From assembly GCA_013396755.1 (NCBI GenBank), contig VWZF01005472.1:258354-322353 (forward strand): a DNA stretch of 64,000 bases, read 5' to 3'. Below are positions 25,184 to 37,060 of this stretch, piece after piece; position 1 is the first letter of the stretch, and each line of letters starts with the position of its first letter. The translations under genes and the position numbers were made by a program. Origin of the DNA: Sclerurus mexicanus (Eukaryota; Chordata; Aves; Passeriformes; Furnariidae). A model generated the notes under the pieces. That model saw only the letters and a list, made by a program, of their open reading frames with translations, did no database searches and had not been told where the DNA came from.

Positions 25184-26454
25184 ACATGTATTCTTTTACA
25201 TCACTCACATAGATAAGACGTTCACAGAAAATTTGTTCAGAGGAAAGAAGAATTTTGCCAAAGGTATCTATGATCAAAACAGTTTGGAAATAAAATATGG
25301 TAAAATGAGCAAAGGGCAGTAGGTTTTGAATAGGCTTCATCAGCAGAGGGTAGAGGTCATCTGGGAAGATTAGTTATAGGATCTATTAAATCACCTCTGT
25401 GACACTGTTAGAAGAAGCTGCTCAGCATAATCATGTGCAATCAGTAAAAATGCTGTTTATTACAGAGCAATTTTGATTTTCATATTTGGTAAAGGCGGTG
25501 TAATGTAAAGCCAAACACATTTCCCCGGTACAAATTACCGGCATTAATGACTTATGGTGTTTTTCTGACAACTTTCAAAGTAAAAAGTTGTTGAGAAATA
25601 CCTCTCCATACCTGTTTTCACTAATACAAAGACTTGTGTAGAAGTTTTTCTTTATACTGTAGTTGCAGACACTTGCAACTGATACAGAGTTTATATATCG
25701 ACTAGTCCTGCACCCTGTACCTCTGTTGGAGTTTGATCGTCCTGACACAATGCCAACCATCTCTTTGAAGGGCTGATGACTCAAAGATAAGAATCTACAA
25801 AAAAGGATCATCTGCTAATGTGGTCTCTCCAGTTTGGAATTGGACCTCTCTATGCATATTTTCTTACATGCAAAGTGGATAATTATATCATCACTTCTGT
25901 TTCTCATATTTTTGTGTCTATGGATTATCTTAGGATAGACATGTCAAATCAGATTTTTGGATTTGGACACATCTCAGTTGCAAGTTGGGTTAGAAGTTGA
26001 CTGTTGTGTTTCATGAGGACTAGTTAGAAAATCTGAGGGTGATGAAATCTTTGACAAGGTGTTTTGTCAGGTTTTTTTTTAATTGTTATTTTATTTTTCA
26101 TAACTTTTGGCACAAATTAGTATATTGCAAGATATTATCTTATCATTTTCCCTGAGTTTCACGTCACTCCAGGTCCATAATCTTGTGAGGGTGCATGTTC
26201 TTTACCACAAAGTACAATAAATTTCCAGATAGACTAAGTCAACAAGGGGATGGCAAAGTACTTTAAAGTTTACTTTAAGGGAACTTAACTCAGTCTGAAG
26301 TGTTGTAGTGCTGCTTCCATAACGATGCACAGTTGTGGGACCAAACATTTACTAGCAAACTACCAAATTGCTGCAGATTATAGACGGCTGTGCCCTCACT
26401 TATTTTATTATTTTCTCTGAATCTACCTTGTCCATACAAAGTAATCTCATGTCA

Positions 26455-26570
26455 GGACTATAGAGCTGAATTTTTAAAATTTTACTTCCTTATCGTGTCT
26501 TACTTTGCTTCAATCCAGAACATTCCTTGCATATTCTTTTACCTCCTTTTTGGTGATTTATTAGATGGCA
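26455..26570 (+). pseudogene. Weak candidate remnant of AAA4 Walker B exon
   Basis: One frame reads V-S-Y-F-A-S-I-Q, five residues, then F-F-Y-L-L-F-G-D-L-L-D-G. The family has V-F-L-x-T-D-A-Q, five residues, F-L-V-L-I-N-D-L-L-A-S-G. Spacing is kept to within one codon and the position in the gene order is right. Identity is low and splice sites are unclear. It could be chance. Confidence 0.28.
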
Positions 26571-29500
26571 TTAGCATGTGTTGGCTCTTGCTTTCATTTC
26601 CCCTGCTTATCTGGCAGCCAGAAAGAGCTAGAATGAGGTACAAGTGCAAGTACATACTTTTGGAAATCGTTCTGAATCATAATATATTGAAATGTTTTAT
26701 AATGAATCCTTGTTTGCCAGAAGAATATTCAACCATGCCAGAAAATTATCTGTGAGGAATAAGCATTTTTCTACCCCCTTCTTTCCTCCCCCCCTTCCCA
26801 TTTTGTGTTGCTTGGAAGAGGAGACGAAAAATGGCACAGATGCATGCAGTATTGCACAAAGAGTATATGTGGACATTTCAGTCACTGATATTTCCCCATT
26901 TTCTGATGCTAATGTAAGATATGTTGGTTTTGCATTTGTAATTAAGATGAACAGATGGTGAAGACTTAGTTTAAAGTAATACTGTACATCCATTAAAATA
27001 ATCTCTGCTGACAGTGATTCTTCACTATGGCAAGATTTAATTGCATATATAACATGTGTACATCAGAAAGAACTCGGTCTTTAGCCATTTGCTCCATTAG
27101 AACAATAGTAAGACAGACGTCACCAGAACAGAATTTGTCCTGGAGACTACTAAGAGTAACAGATGCATCTCTGCTGACAATACTGGCTTGCTTTAATTAA
27201 TGAACACTTTATGAATAAAAGGAAACATAATTTCAGAAAATATGCGGGATTTCTTTTGAAAAAAAGGCACCCATGTTTTGCAGGAGGAACATTCAGGAAC
27301 ATGACAGAAGTAAATTTTTAACAGCTAAATATGATGTTGCTTACACTATTTCTCTCATGGAGTAGTACATGTAATTTGTGGTGTTCTTTGGCAAGCTTTA
27401 TAAATGTATCTTTTTGCTCTGCATTTGTTTTAAATTAGCTATAATTCTGAAGGGTCTGACTGAAGAAAGTCCTTAGGCTGTTATGAGGCAGATCTCTTCA
27501 TGTTTTCATTTTTCCATAGAAATGATACAAAATGTCATTTTGCAAACTGTTTATATATGGATTATGCAAAATTATCATTCTGTGTTTTCACCTTAAGATC
27601 TGTACTTCACAGGAAACGGAAGTTCAGATTGTCTCTTCAAAGTGAGTATATATCCTTCACCTGTTTGCGGGACAGCAACAGAATTGTTGAGCAATAATAT
27701 TTATTTTTCACTGAAGAGATCATTTATGGAAGTGGTTATGTATTTATAACTCACCTCCTTTTCTGTTCACTTCTTGTCCTACCTACTATCCCCACATTAG
27801 TAACTATTTTCTATAATCATGAAATCTACCGAATTCTAACCTCTGAGGATGTAGTTTGGCAGAAATATCTACCTTTCTTGCCCCAAGCTTCTTTTGTAGG
27901 GACATATATTTTACTACCGTTGTGATTGCCAAAGCGTAAATATGGTTTGATTCACATTCTTGCAAGTTTTCTTTAAACTAAAATGCATCTTCTGTCGCGC
28001 CACAATTACCAGCAAAGTTGCTGTACAGTGGCTGAACAGGACTTTACTGAGAAAAACAGTTGTCCACACTAGTTTCACAAAATCAGCGAATCCCCATCCT
28101 TTGCCATGTGCTTCGTCTGCTGAAGGCCTGGGCTCCGTGCTCTCCTCCTCAGCAGCTGAGAATGCCTTGGATACTGTATTATGTCACACTTCAGTTTAAG
28201 TTCCTTAATATTTTCCTGTTAAGGTTCTGCATTGTTTAAAAATATTTAGATATTTATCGAAGCAAAAACTTAAGTGCTGAGGCTCCATTTTCCATGAGTA
28301 CTGCAAACCTCAGGTTTTTGAGTCATTTTCATCATGTCTCAGAATATTTACATATGTTAAATCAAGTGCAGGAGAGATTGAGGGAGTCTTTACCCCAGAA
28401 TATGAAAGCTCAATAAATGGTAGCTAAACATTCTTCCAGGAGATATGGTTCAAAACCTCTTAAGCAAGAGAAGGAATTGAACTAATCTTTATTCTATTTA
28501 AGATGACCTGCAGGGTAAAGAAGGAGAAAGGTACTGCTTTCTTTTAATCAATACATTAGTTTTCTTTAAAATGTCTGAAATAGAAATTAAATATTTATCT
28601 TCTGTGTATGTACCTCCTTCCCATCTCCCAACTAAAACCATTCAAAAATGGTTTGGGCAGAAATTTGGGGCTGGGAAAGGATATGGTTTTGCAGCCACAC
28701 TGACAAAGTCTTTCATTTGTGTAGATTTCATTCTGGTGGCAGAATTAATTAGACCAAATAGTCCTGTAAATACAGCTGAGGTATACGGGTAGCGCTCACT
28801 GATAAAGGAAATAAGAAAGCAGTGAGACAGGCGAGGAGCCAAGGGACCAAAAAAGGCTGCAAGTTTTACAAAACATTCATTTGTCTAATTTGCTTAACAT
28901 AATAAAGAAAGGATGGGTTTATTTGGGGGTTTAGCAGAAATGATTGATTAGAGAAGTATTTTATTTGCTGTATGTGGGATGAATAATGTCTGGAAAATAT
29001 CTCTCCAAAACTAGAATGATCCATAAGTCATAGGATGCAGAGCACAAAACACCAACACACTAAAAAGGCTTTAAACAATAACCGAGTAAATCTTGGAAAT
29101 GTTCCAAAGAAACAGGGAAGAGAAAAGGAACTACATGCAGAATAATGGGGTTTAAACAATAGAGATAGTGCAGCAGACATTAGTGAATGGAGTATCAGCA
29201 ATTTAATTATAATAATTACCTAAGTTTAAGGTCAAGGCACCTGTGCAGTGCTGTCTGCAAGAAACTGATTAAAAAATTAGAAGTAGCATTTCATCTCCGT
29301 GATACTATTTCCAAAAATTCTCTTAGAAATTTGGATATGCTGAGATTATTACTTATTATTTGTACTGTACCTAGAGACATTGACTGAGATGGGTCCCATG
29401 TTGCTACCCCAAGATCATTGACATCAAGATTGACTCTCTTATCACTTCAAATAAAATATAAAATGAAAATTCTCCACAGGGAGGAAAACCATGAAAAATG

Positions 29501-30084
29501 AAGACTATCACATCTTATTTTATTCTGCTTTCTCATTGATACTGAACATGGAACTGAAAGGCTTTATATTGTTTCCTTGAGTAATTCAGACAAGTCTATT
29601 CCTGGTCTTGGAAATTAATTTTTTAGCTAATCAGGTGGTATAACCTCAAATTTGCTGCAGGGGAACCCTATCTGAGAAGGACTGAAGGTGGATCTTGTCA
29701 TTTGGATGTGGATGAAGCACAGAGTGTTACCAATTATCTCTGGCTGGAAACAACACACCATTCCAGTTATGTCCGTGGCTGTTGGAGGCTCTGTCCTGAT
29801 TCCTGAGCAGGGAAACGCCACTGTCTGAGTAGCCGGTGCTTTTGTGACCCCATATCCAGTTGGTGTGTCACACCAGTGTCTGCTGGCAGTGCTTGGGGCC
29901 ACACACCTCGGTATTTTGCTCACTGTCTGCCACGTTAGGTAAGCTCGAATTCGAAACAGAGCAGGCGTACATAGAGAGGAAGATTTCTGTTCCGTTTTTC
30001 CTCCTCCCCCAAGGTGTAAGTATCTGGAGCTGGATTGAAGGTGGTCAAGGAAAGCCAGTCTCAATAGGAATGCATATCAACATT

Positions 30085-30325
30085 TTCTTCTGAGAATATA
30101 GAGGAGACTCAAGTGAAGAATGAATGTTGAATTGAGGGAATTAGGGAATAAACAAAATAGCAAGAAGAAGGAAATATCAGGGGTGATGGAGACAAGGTAT
30201 GGAGATGTGTTGCATAGAAAGACATTTAGGTTATTTCTAAAAAGGAGGGGAAAAGTGAGTAAGTGAAAGAAAGGAGAGGACAAGAGGAAGTCTGGAAATA
30301 GAGACTAAAAAAGAAAAAGTGACAA
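30085..30325 (+). repeat. Polypurine-rich stretch
   Basis: About 240 bp strongly enriched in A and G on the + strand (for example aaaggagaggacaagaggaag). No repeat family or gene was recognised. Confidence 0.5.
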
Positions 30326-32010
30326 CTTGAAAGTGAATTGCTGTACGTTCGTTGTAACTATTGCTCTACAATGTCATTTCTGACAGAAGAATATTTCCAT
30401 TTCAGTAAAAATTTGAAATTTTTATAGGGCTTTTAAAACGAGGGCTTTCTAATGAAATACACACAGAAATTTTATTATACATTTTGTTCTAGAAAACAGC
30501 CCCAAATTCAAAATTTTTGTTTGTGGTTTCTTGACTTTCTCTCTTTTGCTACTTCCTCCCTTTTTCTTTTCCCTCATTCTAACAGCTCAATTCTGCACTA
30601 CCTTCAAAAAGAAGTGTGTGTTAGAAGGAACAACTGACACTTAACTTTGACAATGTAAAACATTTCAAAAATGCAGAAAAACATCCCACAAGTGCATTTG
30701 ATGAGGAGGAAGGATCTTCTTTTGCAAAAAGTCACACAGAAGAATAAAAAACATAGGTTAAAAAAAAAGGACATTTTCTAGTTTGTATTTCTCCTATTTC
30801 TGAGCTAAAGAGAAAGTGTTGAAAGGACACGTTAAAACAAAAGCAACCTTTGGGTCCCTTTCTGACCCTGAAGTAAATGTTGGCAAATGTATGGCTATCG
30901 TTGCAGAGGGAGATGTTTTCTCTCCAGCTGAGGCCTGTGGTTGATAACCAGACCTTTTACATTTCAATTGTATGTGTTAGAGATAAAAATGTCAGGAAAG
31001 AAACAGAATTAGTGGGGTTTTTCACCATTGTACACGCTCACCCACTCTTGTGCTTTCACTGGTTCAGGGGAGGTGAAATGCACTAGTGGTGATCACCGGA
31101 AAAAGAAATTCACAGAAGATGATTTGAGGAAAATCAGGTGCCTGTGGTGAAATTCTGGGTAAAAGCACAAAATTAACTGCCCTCCAAGCCAAAGAAGATG
31201 AGTAGCTCCAAGCCAGTACCACCATCGCTGATTGAAGTAGTGAAAGAACATCGGAAGAGCCTGTTCTAGGTAAGAACAAGGCTGAAGATGAGGAAAATGA
31301 TTAGAAGACAAGAGAAGGGAAAGCTTTTAGTGAATCAAAAGCATCTATTAACACTAAATAAAAAAATAAAAGCGAAGAAGAAGAACACTTCTTCATTTTC
31401 TTGAATGTTTTGGTGAGATAAAAGAAAGTCTTGCAGTTTTGTTTGACAGTATCTTGTGAGGGGGATGTCAATAATGTGAAAATATGGCAGGAAATCAGTA
31501 ATATTTCACATTGTTACAATGAAAACTGGGACCAGGGCTGATTGTTTTCAATATGATTAAAAACTGAAAGTTTGACTAGAACAGAAAACTAAAAATAAAG
31601 ATCACTAGGATTATTTGCTTTGTAACACTGTCTTAAAACAAGGGTTTTCTGTGAACTTCTGTGAATTAATTAACCTTTACTGGAAAGCAATGAATGTGTC
31701 TTGCATAATACCTGTTTTAGTAAAGTGACTGGACTACATTATCTTTTTAGGTTCCTTCTAGCAGAACATTTTTGGCTAGAGAAAAAAGCAGTGCTGGTCT
31801 TCTGATTCCAGACTAGCCAATATCTTTCTCATTATACCATACTGGCTTTTAAGGGGAAATAGTGTGGAATTTTGCTGTCATTGCAGTTGCATTGTGATCC
31901 ACTTATCCTCCACTGATATGCAGCTATTTGCTAAAATAGTCCAATTAATTTAAATGTGCAAAACATTTCTACCAGATTCAAGAGCAGATTCACAATATGG
32001 CTGTTAGTTT

Positions 32011-32034
32011 GGGGGTTGGAGGGGAGGGGTGGGG
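32011..32034 (+). other. G-quadruplex motif
   Basis: Four runs of 4-5 G separated by loops of 5, 1 and 1 bases (gggggttggaggggaggggt followed by gggg). This satisfies G3+N1-7 with short loops, which favours a stable fold. Confidence 0.75.
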
Positions 32035-33162
32035 CTTCTGCCCTAGATGTTATTTTTGCTTTCACCTAAGAGTTTAATTTGGAAGGATGTCACTTGTATT
32101 TGTAGACTGCTCTGAGATTCCAAAGTTAGAAGTGCTAAAAACTTTGAAAGGTCTTGTTACTCTTCCGCACTAATTGACATCACTGCAATGGGGTGGGAAT
32201 TTGTAGAATAGGCTGACAGTTCTATGTAATGATCTGATACTGTAGACGAGAATACTTGTACTTTTTGGTGGAACTTGCATTCTTTAGCCAAGGCAAAGTA
32301 GATAGCATCATTTTTTTCTACTGGCCCGGAATTACAAGGGTTTGGCAAGGCAGATTTGAGAGACAATGGCTGGCAATATTTTTATTGACAGAATTTGTCA
32401 ACAGTTAAAGGTGAGAAAGGACAATAAATGGCAACAACGAGAACATACTTTTTTCATTTTAAAATTGACAAATAACTTCTCCAGGCAGAAACGCAGCAGA
32501 ATGAATTGAAATAAACACAGTGTTTTGGTAAATTATCTTTGTTAGTGAGGAAAAATCAATTTTTTGATGTATTCTCTTTATGTGCAGAATCCAGCTACAA
32601 GATGCCCCATAAAAATCGCCCTTTTAATCCTTGTATGAGAGTAAGGTGGGGAAACTCCACCTCAGATCACATTATTTCATTCTCTTTTTGCTTCTGGAGA
32701 GTAAGTTTGAATGGCAGAAATGGCAAAATCGTGTTACTGATTTTGAAGGGTACTGAAGAGTATGTCACTCAGCTTCAAGTTGGCATAAAAAGAAAAGGTA
32801 TGTATGCGATTCAGTTTAGCCACTGACTCTGTAATGGCTCACCTGAGTGGGCCAGCTAATGACAAAAATCTCTGCAGACCTGAGTGAGGCACCTTTCTGC
32901 AGGGCAAGGAAAGAAGTTAGGTGTTTTTGGAAGCTGGAATTAAACTTTGTGTCAGTCATACCAGAAGGCTACATGAGTTGAGTGCTGTTCTCTGTCTGTC
33001 TTATTAAGCTTCCCAAAGATACTGGCACAATATTATAATTATTTTCTTTTTAATCCCCAAGTTCCAACACAACTCCAGTGTTGTTTCCAAAGTAACATGT
33101 CCAGGCACACTCCCTAGAATACTTTTGAAAGTTGTAAGAGCTAATTTGGCAAATTTATGAAT

Positions 33163-33274
33163 AACAAATTTGACATTTGGGATGAAGTAGAGAACATTGA
33201 ACACAACCACCTCTGACTGTATAAAAATATACTTTTATGAAGGAAGTGGGCTGATACATGGGACTGGTTCTACC
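33163..33274 (+). pseudogene. DNAH11: DNAH11-like exon remnant, AAA4 'DEVENI' region
   Basis: The segment reads F-D-I-W-D-E-V-E-N-I, with D-E-V-E-N-I at 33181-33198. This matches the family's P-D-L-(F/Y)-x-x-D-E-V-E-N-I with two codons lost. About 50 bp later the bases around gggctgatacatgggactgg resemble the codons for G-L-V-D-x-R-E-x-C-W-K-F-F. A TGA and a TGA/TAA-rich middle break the frame, and about 10-20 bases are missing between the two blocks. Confidence 0.6.
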
Positions 33275-34696
33275 TTGTTAGTGTATATGCACTGAATTAG
33301 ACTGAGCTCTACAAGTGTAAAAGCAGCATAAAAGAGAAAAAACAATCTAGAGTATTTTGAAAGCACATACAATCTCATGGGTTTTGTGCTACTGTGTTGC
33401 TGAAAGCAATTCAAACACTTTTGGCGTGGTATTTGTGTACTCTTTTTGGGCTTTTAGCATGGAGCAAACGTGCAGAGTCTGTTGGGTTTTTTTCTGGTGT
33501 GGAGACTCTAACCAAGGGAAAAAAATGTTAGCTTGGTTGGAGGTGGCTCTGTTTCCACCAGCCGGATTTATTTTGCCAATTAGAATCATGGTGAGAGTCA
33601 CTGTGAGATGATGCTGAAGAGAGTGTTCAGTGGAAAATGCTTCACCTATTTGTTACAATTCTCCCAGCAGGTGTTTAGTTGTAAAACAGTAATTTAACAT
33701 ATAGAGTAACCTAGAATCTCTGCCAGATGCTTATTCACCTATACTGTTGGCTTACTTGAAAATACAGATGACTGGACCAAACTTGATGTTTGTAATGTCA
33801 TTAGTCATGGGAATAAATGGGATTCTTCACGGTTCATTTTCCTTTAAAGATAGGAGGAAATAAAATTCAAATGAGTTAATGTTGCAGGCATAGAATTTCC
33901 TGTATTTTTCTAGAAACAATTTCATATAAAATTTTTCAGGCTTTTGAGTAACATGTGGTCTTTAAAATCCTGATTAATTGAAAAAGAACATAAGCATAGC
34001 CTGTTTCATGTGGTTTTAAGCATAACCCCATGCTCCGTTTTTTCCAGAATACTTTTTCTTCAGACTTTGGTTTGATTATCTCAGCTCTGCAGTTGGACTT
34101 TTTCTTTCAAATGAATTCCTTGCTTTGTGAGATGTCATCATGCTAGGTTGCCATTTGAACCAGGCAGTACAGCATTTATGGCAGTAGGACTCATGGCAGA
34201 GCACCCTTGCCTAACAGCCAACGTCTGATATATTTCCCCGTGTTGTGCTGGGCTGAATAGAGGCGGCCAGAACCAAAAGTTCACAGCCTCAGTGGTTTTA
34301 GCTCAGGTACCAAGGAAAAGGTTCTTGGCAACAGTTCACAGATGAGGGAACAGGGTTTGCAAAGTAAAATGCGAAGAATGCGTACCTTAAGAGGGTGTGT
34401 TTCTTAGTCTTTCAGCAATTCTTTCTAAAATTCTCATCTGCTTTAGATAGATTTTGTATATTCAGGTTTTGTTCTCTGACAAATTCTGTTCAATAACTGA
34501 TAGAAATCTCAGATCTGCAAGAAATAGGTCCCAGATACTATAAGCTTTTACACGAATGGATGTGTAAGATTTTCCCTATTTTACCTCTGCCTTGCCCTAC
34601 TTCATATTTTGGCATTCCTATGACTCATCCTTTTGATATACAATATGTTTCCCTGATGCATTTGTGTGTTTGTGCACTCTGTGAAATTTCATTTCA

Positions 34697-34828
34697 GCTG
34701 TGCTACAATATACATGCTGTGTGTATTGTACACTGAGAATCTATTGTCCTGTCTGTGTCATTTGATCTTGATTTCATTCCTTTCCAAGATAGTGTAACCT
34801 CCATGTTTTGACCTTCCCACTCCCTTTT
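34697..34828 (+). pseudogene. Weak candidate remnant of AAA4 'CFSPVG...KFPAIVN' exon
   Basis: After an acceptor-like atttcag (ending at 34698), bases at 34704-34735 resemble codons for L-Q-x-x-I-x-L-C and R-T-L-R-V (acactgagaatc). Further on, tttccaagatagtgtaac resembles K-F-P-A-I-V-N. Roughly 30-40 extra bases separate the blocks. Support is at nucleotide level only, plus correct order between 33.2 and 36.6 kb. Confidence 0.33.
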
Positions 34829-36060
34829 AACATTTCTCCAGAGAACTGATCAATACCTGCAGCTTTCCCTTTATTCAGATGATGGATAGTTTTGGATATC
34901 TGTAATCTTTGCTGTTCTGTTCACCATCAGATTCTCCAAGCACTGACCTTCATACAGAAATTCTTCAGAAGGCATCCAGGAGCCACGCCTGGTTACAAAT
35001 ACTAAAGAAAGTCCTGGTAAGTTCTCTTGTTATTTATTTAGATTTCCTGAATCAGAGAAAGCAAAACATAGTAAAAGTGAACCATTTTGAGTTCTGAACT
35101 CTTGTAGGATTCCAAAAAGCTTCACCAGCTGAGTGTCATTTGATCCCCTTCTATGTTTCTGTAATCTGTACTTGACCTAGATTTAAGTGCGATCCAACAC
35201 TTTCCAACAAGTTTGTTTCACGTGACTAAGTATTTACAGGAGATGCCAAAGTGAGAAAATAAGATATTTACTGCCCAAAAAATGTAAGTCTGGTGTTGAA
35301 GCTGCTTTCTGGTGCTCTGAAGTGACTCACGCAGAGTCAGAGATGAGAAAAATCTTCAGAGGAATTCTTCATAATCCTGCGGAAAGCCTCCCCCTTTTAC
35401 TCTGAAGAAGCAAGAGAAGAAAAGCAGATTTGTTCTTGCACATAGTTAGCCAGAGTCATGACATTGATCCTAAAATAGAAGGTGGAATACACCTACTTGT
35501 ACTTTTTCATTTTAGATCTATGTAACATGCTTTCGTTTTTAGATCTGTCCCTTTCTATTGTTTCTCCTTACTCAGTGTATTATGTATGTTTGTATCCAGC
35601 TGAGCACACGCTGGGGTGCATCATGGATTGGTCTGTATAGTAGGGTCATGAAGTATTTATGACTAGGTCTTAGTCTCTGATGGATAAAATTGCACCAATA
35701 TCTCGTGATGAACACAAAACAGACCGACAGCATGTCATAAATATGACTGAATTTTGACTTAAAATAATTGAGCTGAAAATACACAATAATGCCAGACTCG
35801 GTAAGATGTGCTGAAATGATCTTGACTTTAAAAGGATTTTGTCAGCATCACTTCTTACCATTTATTTAGAAAGCAGCAAATAAAAACAAAAAGCAAGTTT
35901 CTGGTGCAGCACGTGTGCTGATTCTTAGCACATTGTCCCATCGCACTTTTATTTCGATGCTTGAATTTTAAAAGTATGGATTCCTCTGTTCTCTGGTAGC
36001 ATTTAGAAAGGAGTCACTTTAAAGGACTTTTTTGACTAGGCACTAGCTGGTTTTATATGA

Positions 36061-36077
36061 AGATAGATAGATAGATA
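36061..36077 (+). repeat. (GATA)n microsatellite
   Basis: Four consecutive gata units. Confidence 0.85.
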
Positions 36078-36589
36078 CTTACACACATGCTTTTATATGT
36101 GTGATTTCCCATGTACTTTAGTAAAATTTCAGGCTGAAGGAAATGTTTTTTTGAGCAAAATGCAATATTGATATTTCAGCTTTTTAAACTGTTAAATATA
36201 ATTAGACTTGATTTAATTTTTGTTTTAAATAGAAATCCAAATAATTTCATTTCCAAATTGTGTTGACTAAGAAAATGTGGGTTTTCTTCAGATAAAATTA
36301 TGTGAAATCAAGATAATTTTCTGAAATGCCTATCTATTACTGGTAGGGAAGAAAGTCACAACACAGCCACAATAATCTCCCGATTATGTCAGTTTTAAAG
36401 TAAAAACAAATTTCCAGTCCTGGTGAACTGCACAACCATTGACTGACTTGTGTGGTGTCTGGAAGCCTTGGATACTGTCTTGAGAAGGTAGTTACATGAT
36501 TAAGCTTATATTTCTCATGTTAATATGATTTTTCCCATCATCCAATATTGTGTTATTTGCAACAACAATAATATTTTGTGTTATTTCAG

Positions 36590-36692
36590 AATATCTGTCA
36601 GTAGGAGCTTCAGCCAGAAGCTGCATGGTTTGAATGCTACTAAAGATAATGCAGATCAGCAATGTAAAACAATTTGTGAAATCTATTCCCAG
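36590..36692 (+). pseudogene. DNAH11: DNAH11-like exon remnant, AAA4 C-terminal part
   Basis: The acceptor is gttatttcag ending at 36589; the donor-like site is CAG|GTTAAG at 36693. The frame is open throughout. I-S-V-S-R-S-F at 36591-36611 matches the family's V-S-V-S-R-R-F. A glycine follows at the same distance (F plus six), then T-K-D against H-K-D, and the end T-I-C-E-I-Y-S-Q resembles T-T-V-N-E-M-S-x. The 103-bp size and position in the order support it. Confidence 0.68.
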
Positions 36693-36999
36693 GTTAAGAG
36701 GCTCTCTCTTAGATTTGTTCAGTTTCAATTTTGCTTAGTCCTTCTGAAAGGTGCCAAACTAAGAGTAGAAAGTAAAGCAAAAATGACACATTATGTGCAG
36801 TGTGGAAACAAAATGATCCACATGCTGTCCTTTGAACACACACAGAGGAATCTGGATTGTCGATTCTTACACCTTTATTGGATTTTGTGATACTGAGATT
36901 TGTGATAGTTGTCATCTAGATTCTTCTTAAAGCCTTAATTCTAAAATCAAGGAATTGCTTGGAAATTTTGGCTTTTTCTCATTCTCTTTTTTTGTTTTT

Positions 37000-37060
37000 C
37001 CTTTTACTTCCTTTGTTTATTTTCTTTCTTTCTTTCTTATTTTTCTTATTTTTTTCCTGT
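37000..37060 (+). repeat. Pyrimidine-rich low-complexity tract with (CTTT)n
   Basis: ttttctttctttctttctta and flanking T-rich sequence. Confidence 0.7.

Larger units (their letters stand above)
26571..33162 (+). other. Pseudogene intron, no gene seen
   Basis: Holds the polypurine stretch and the 32.0 kb G-quadruplex motif. A 145-codon antisense frame at 29627-30064 was not recognised. Confidence 0.55.

Noticed and set aside
29627..30064. 145-codon antisense open frame
   Set aside because: No recognisable content and runs into a polypurine stretch.
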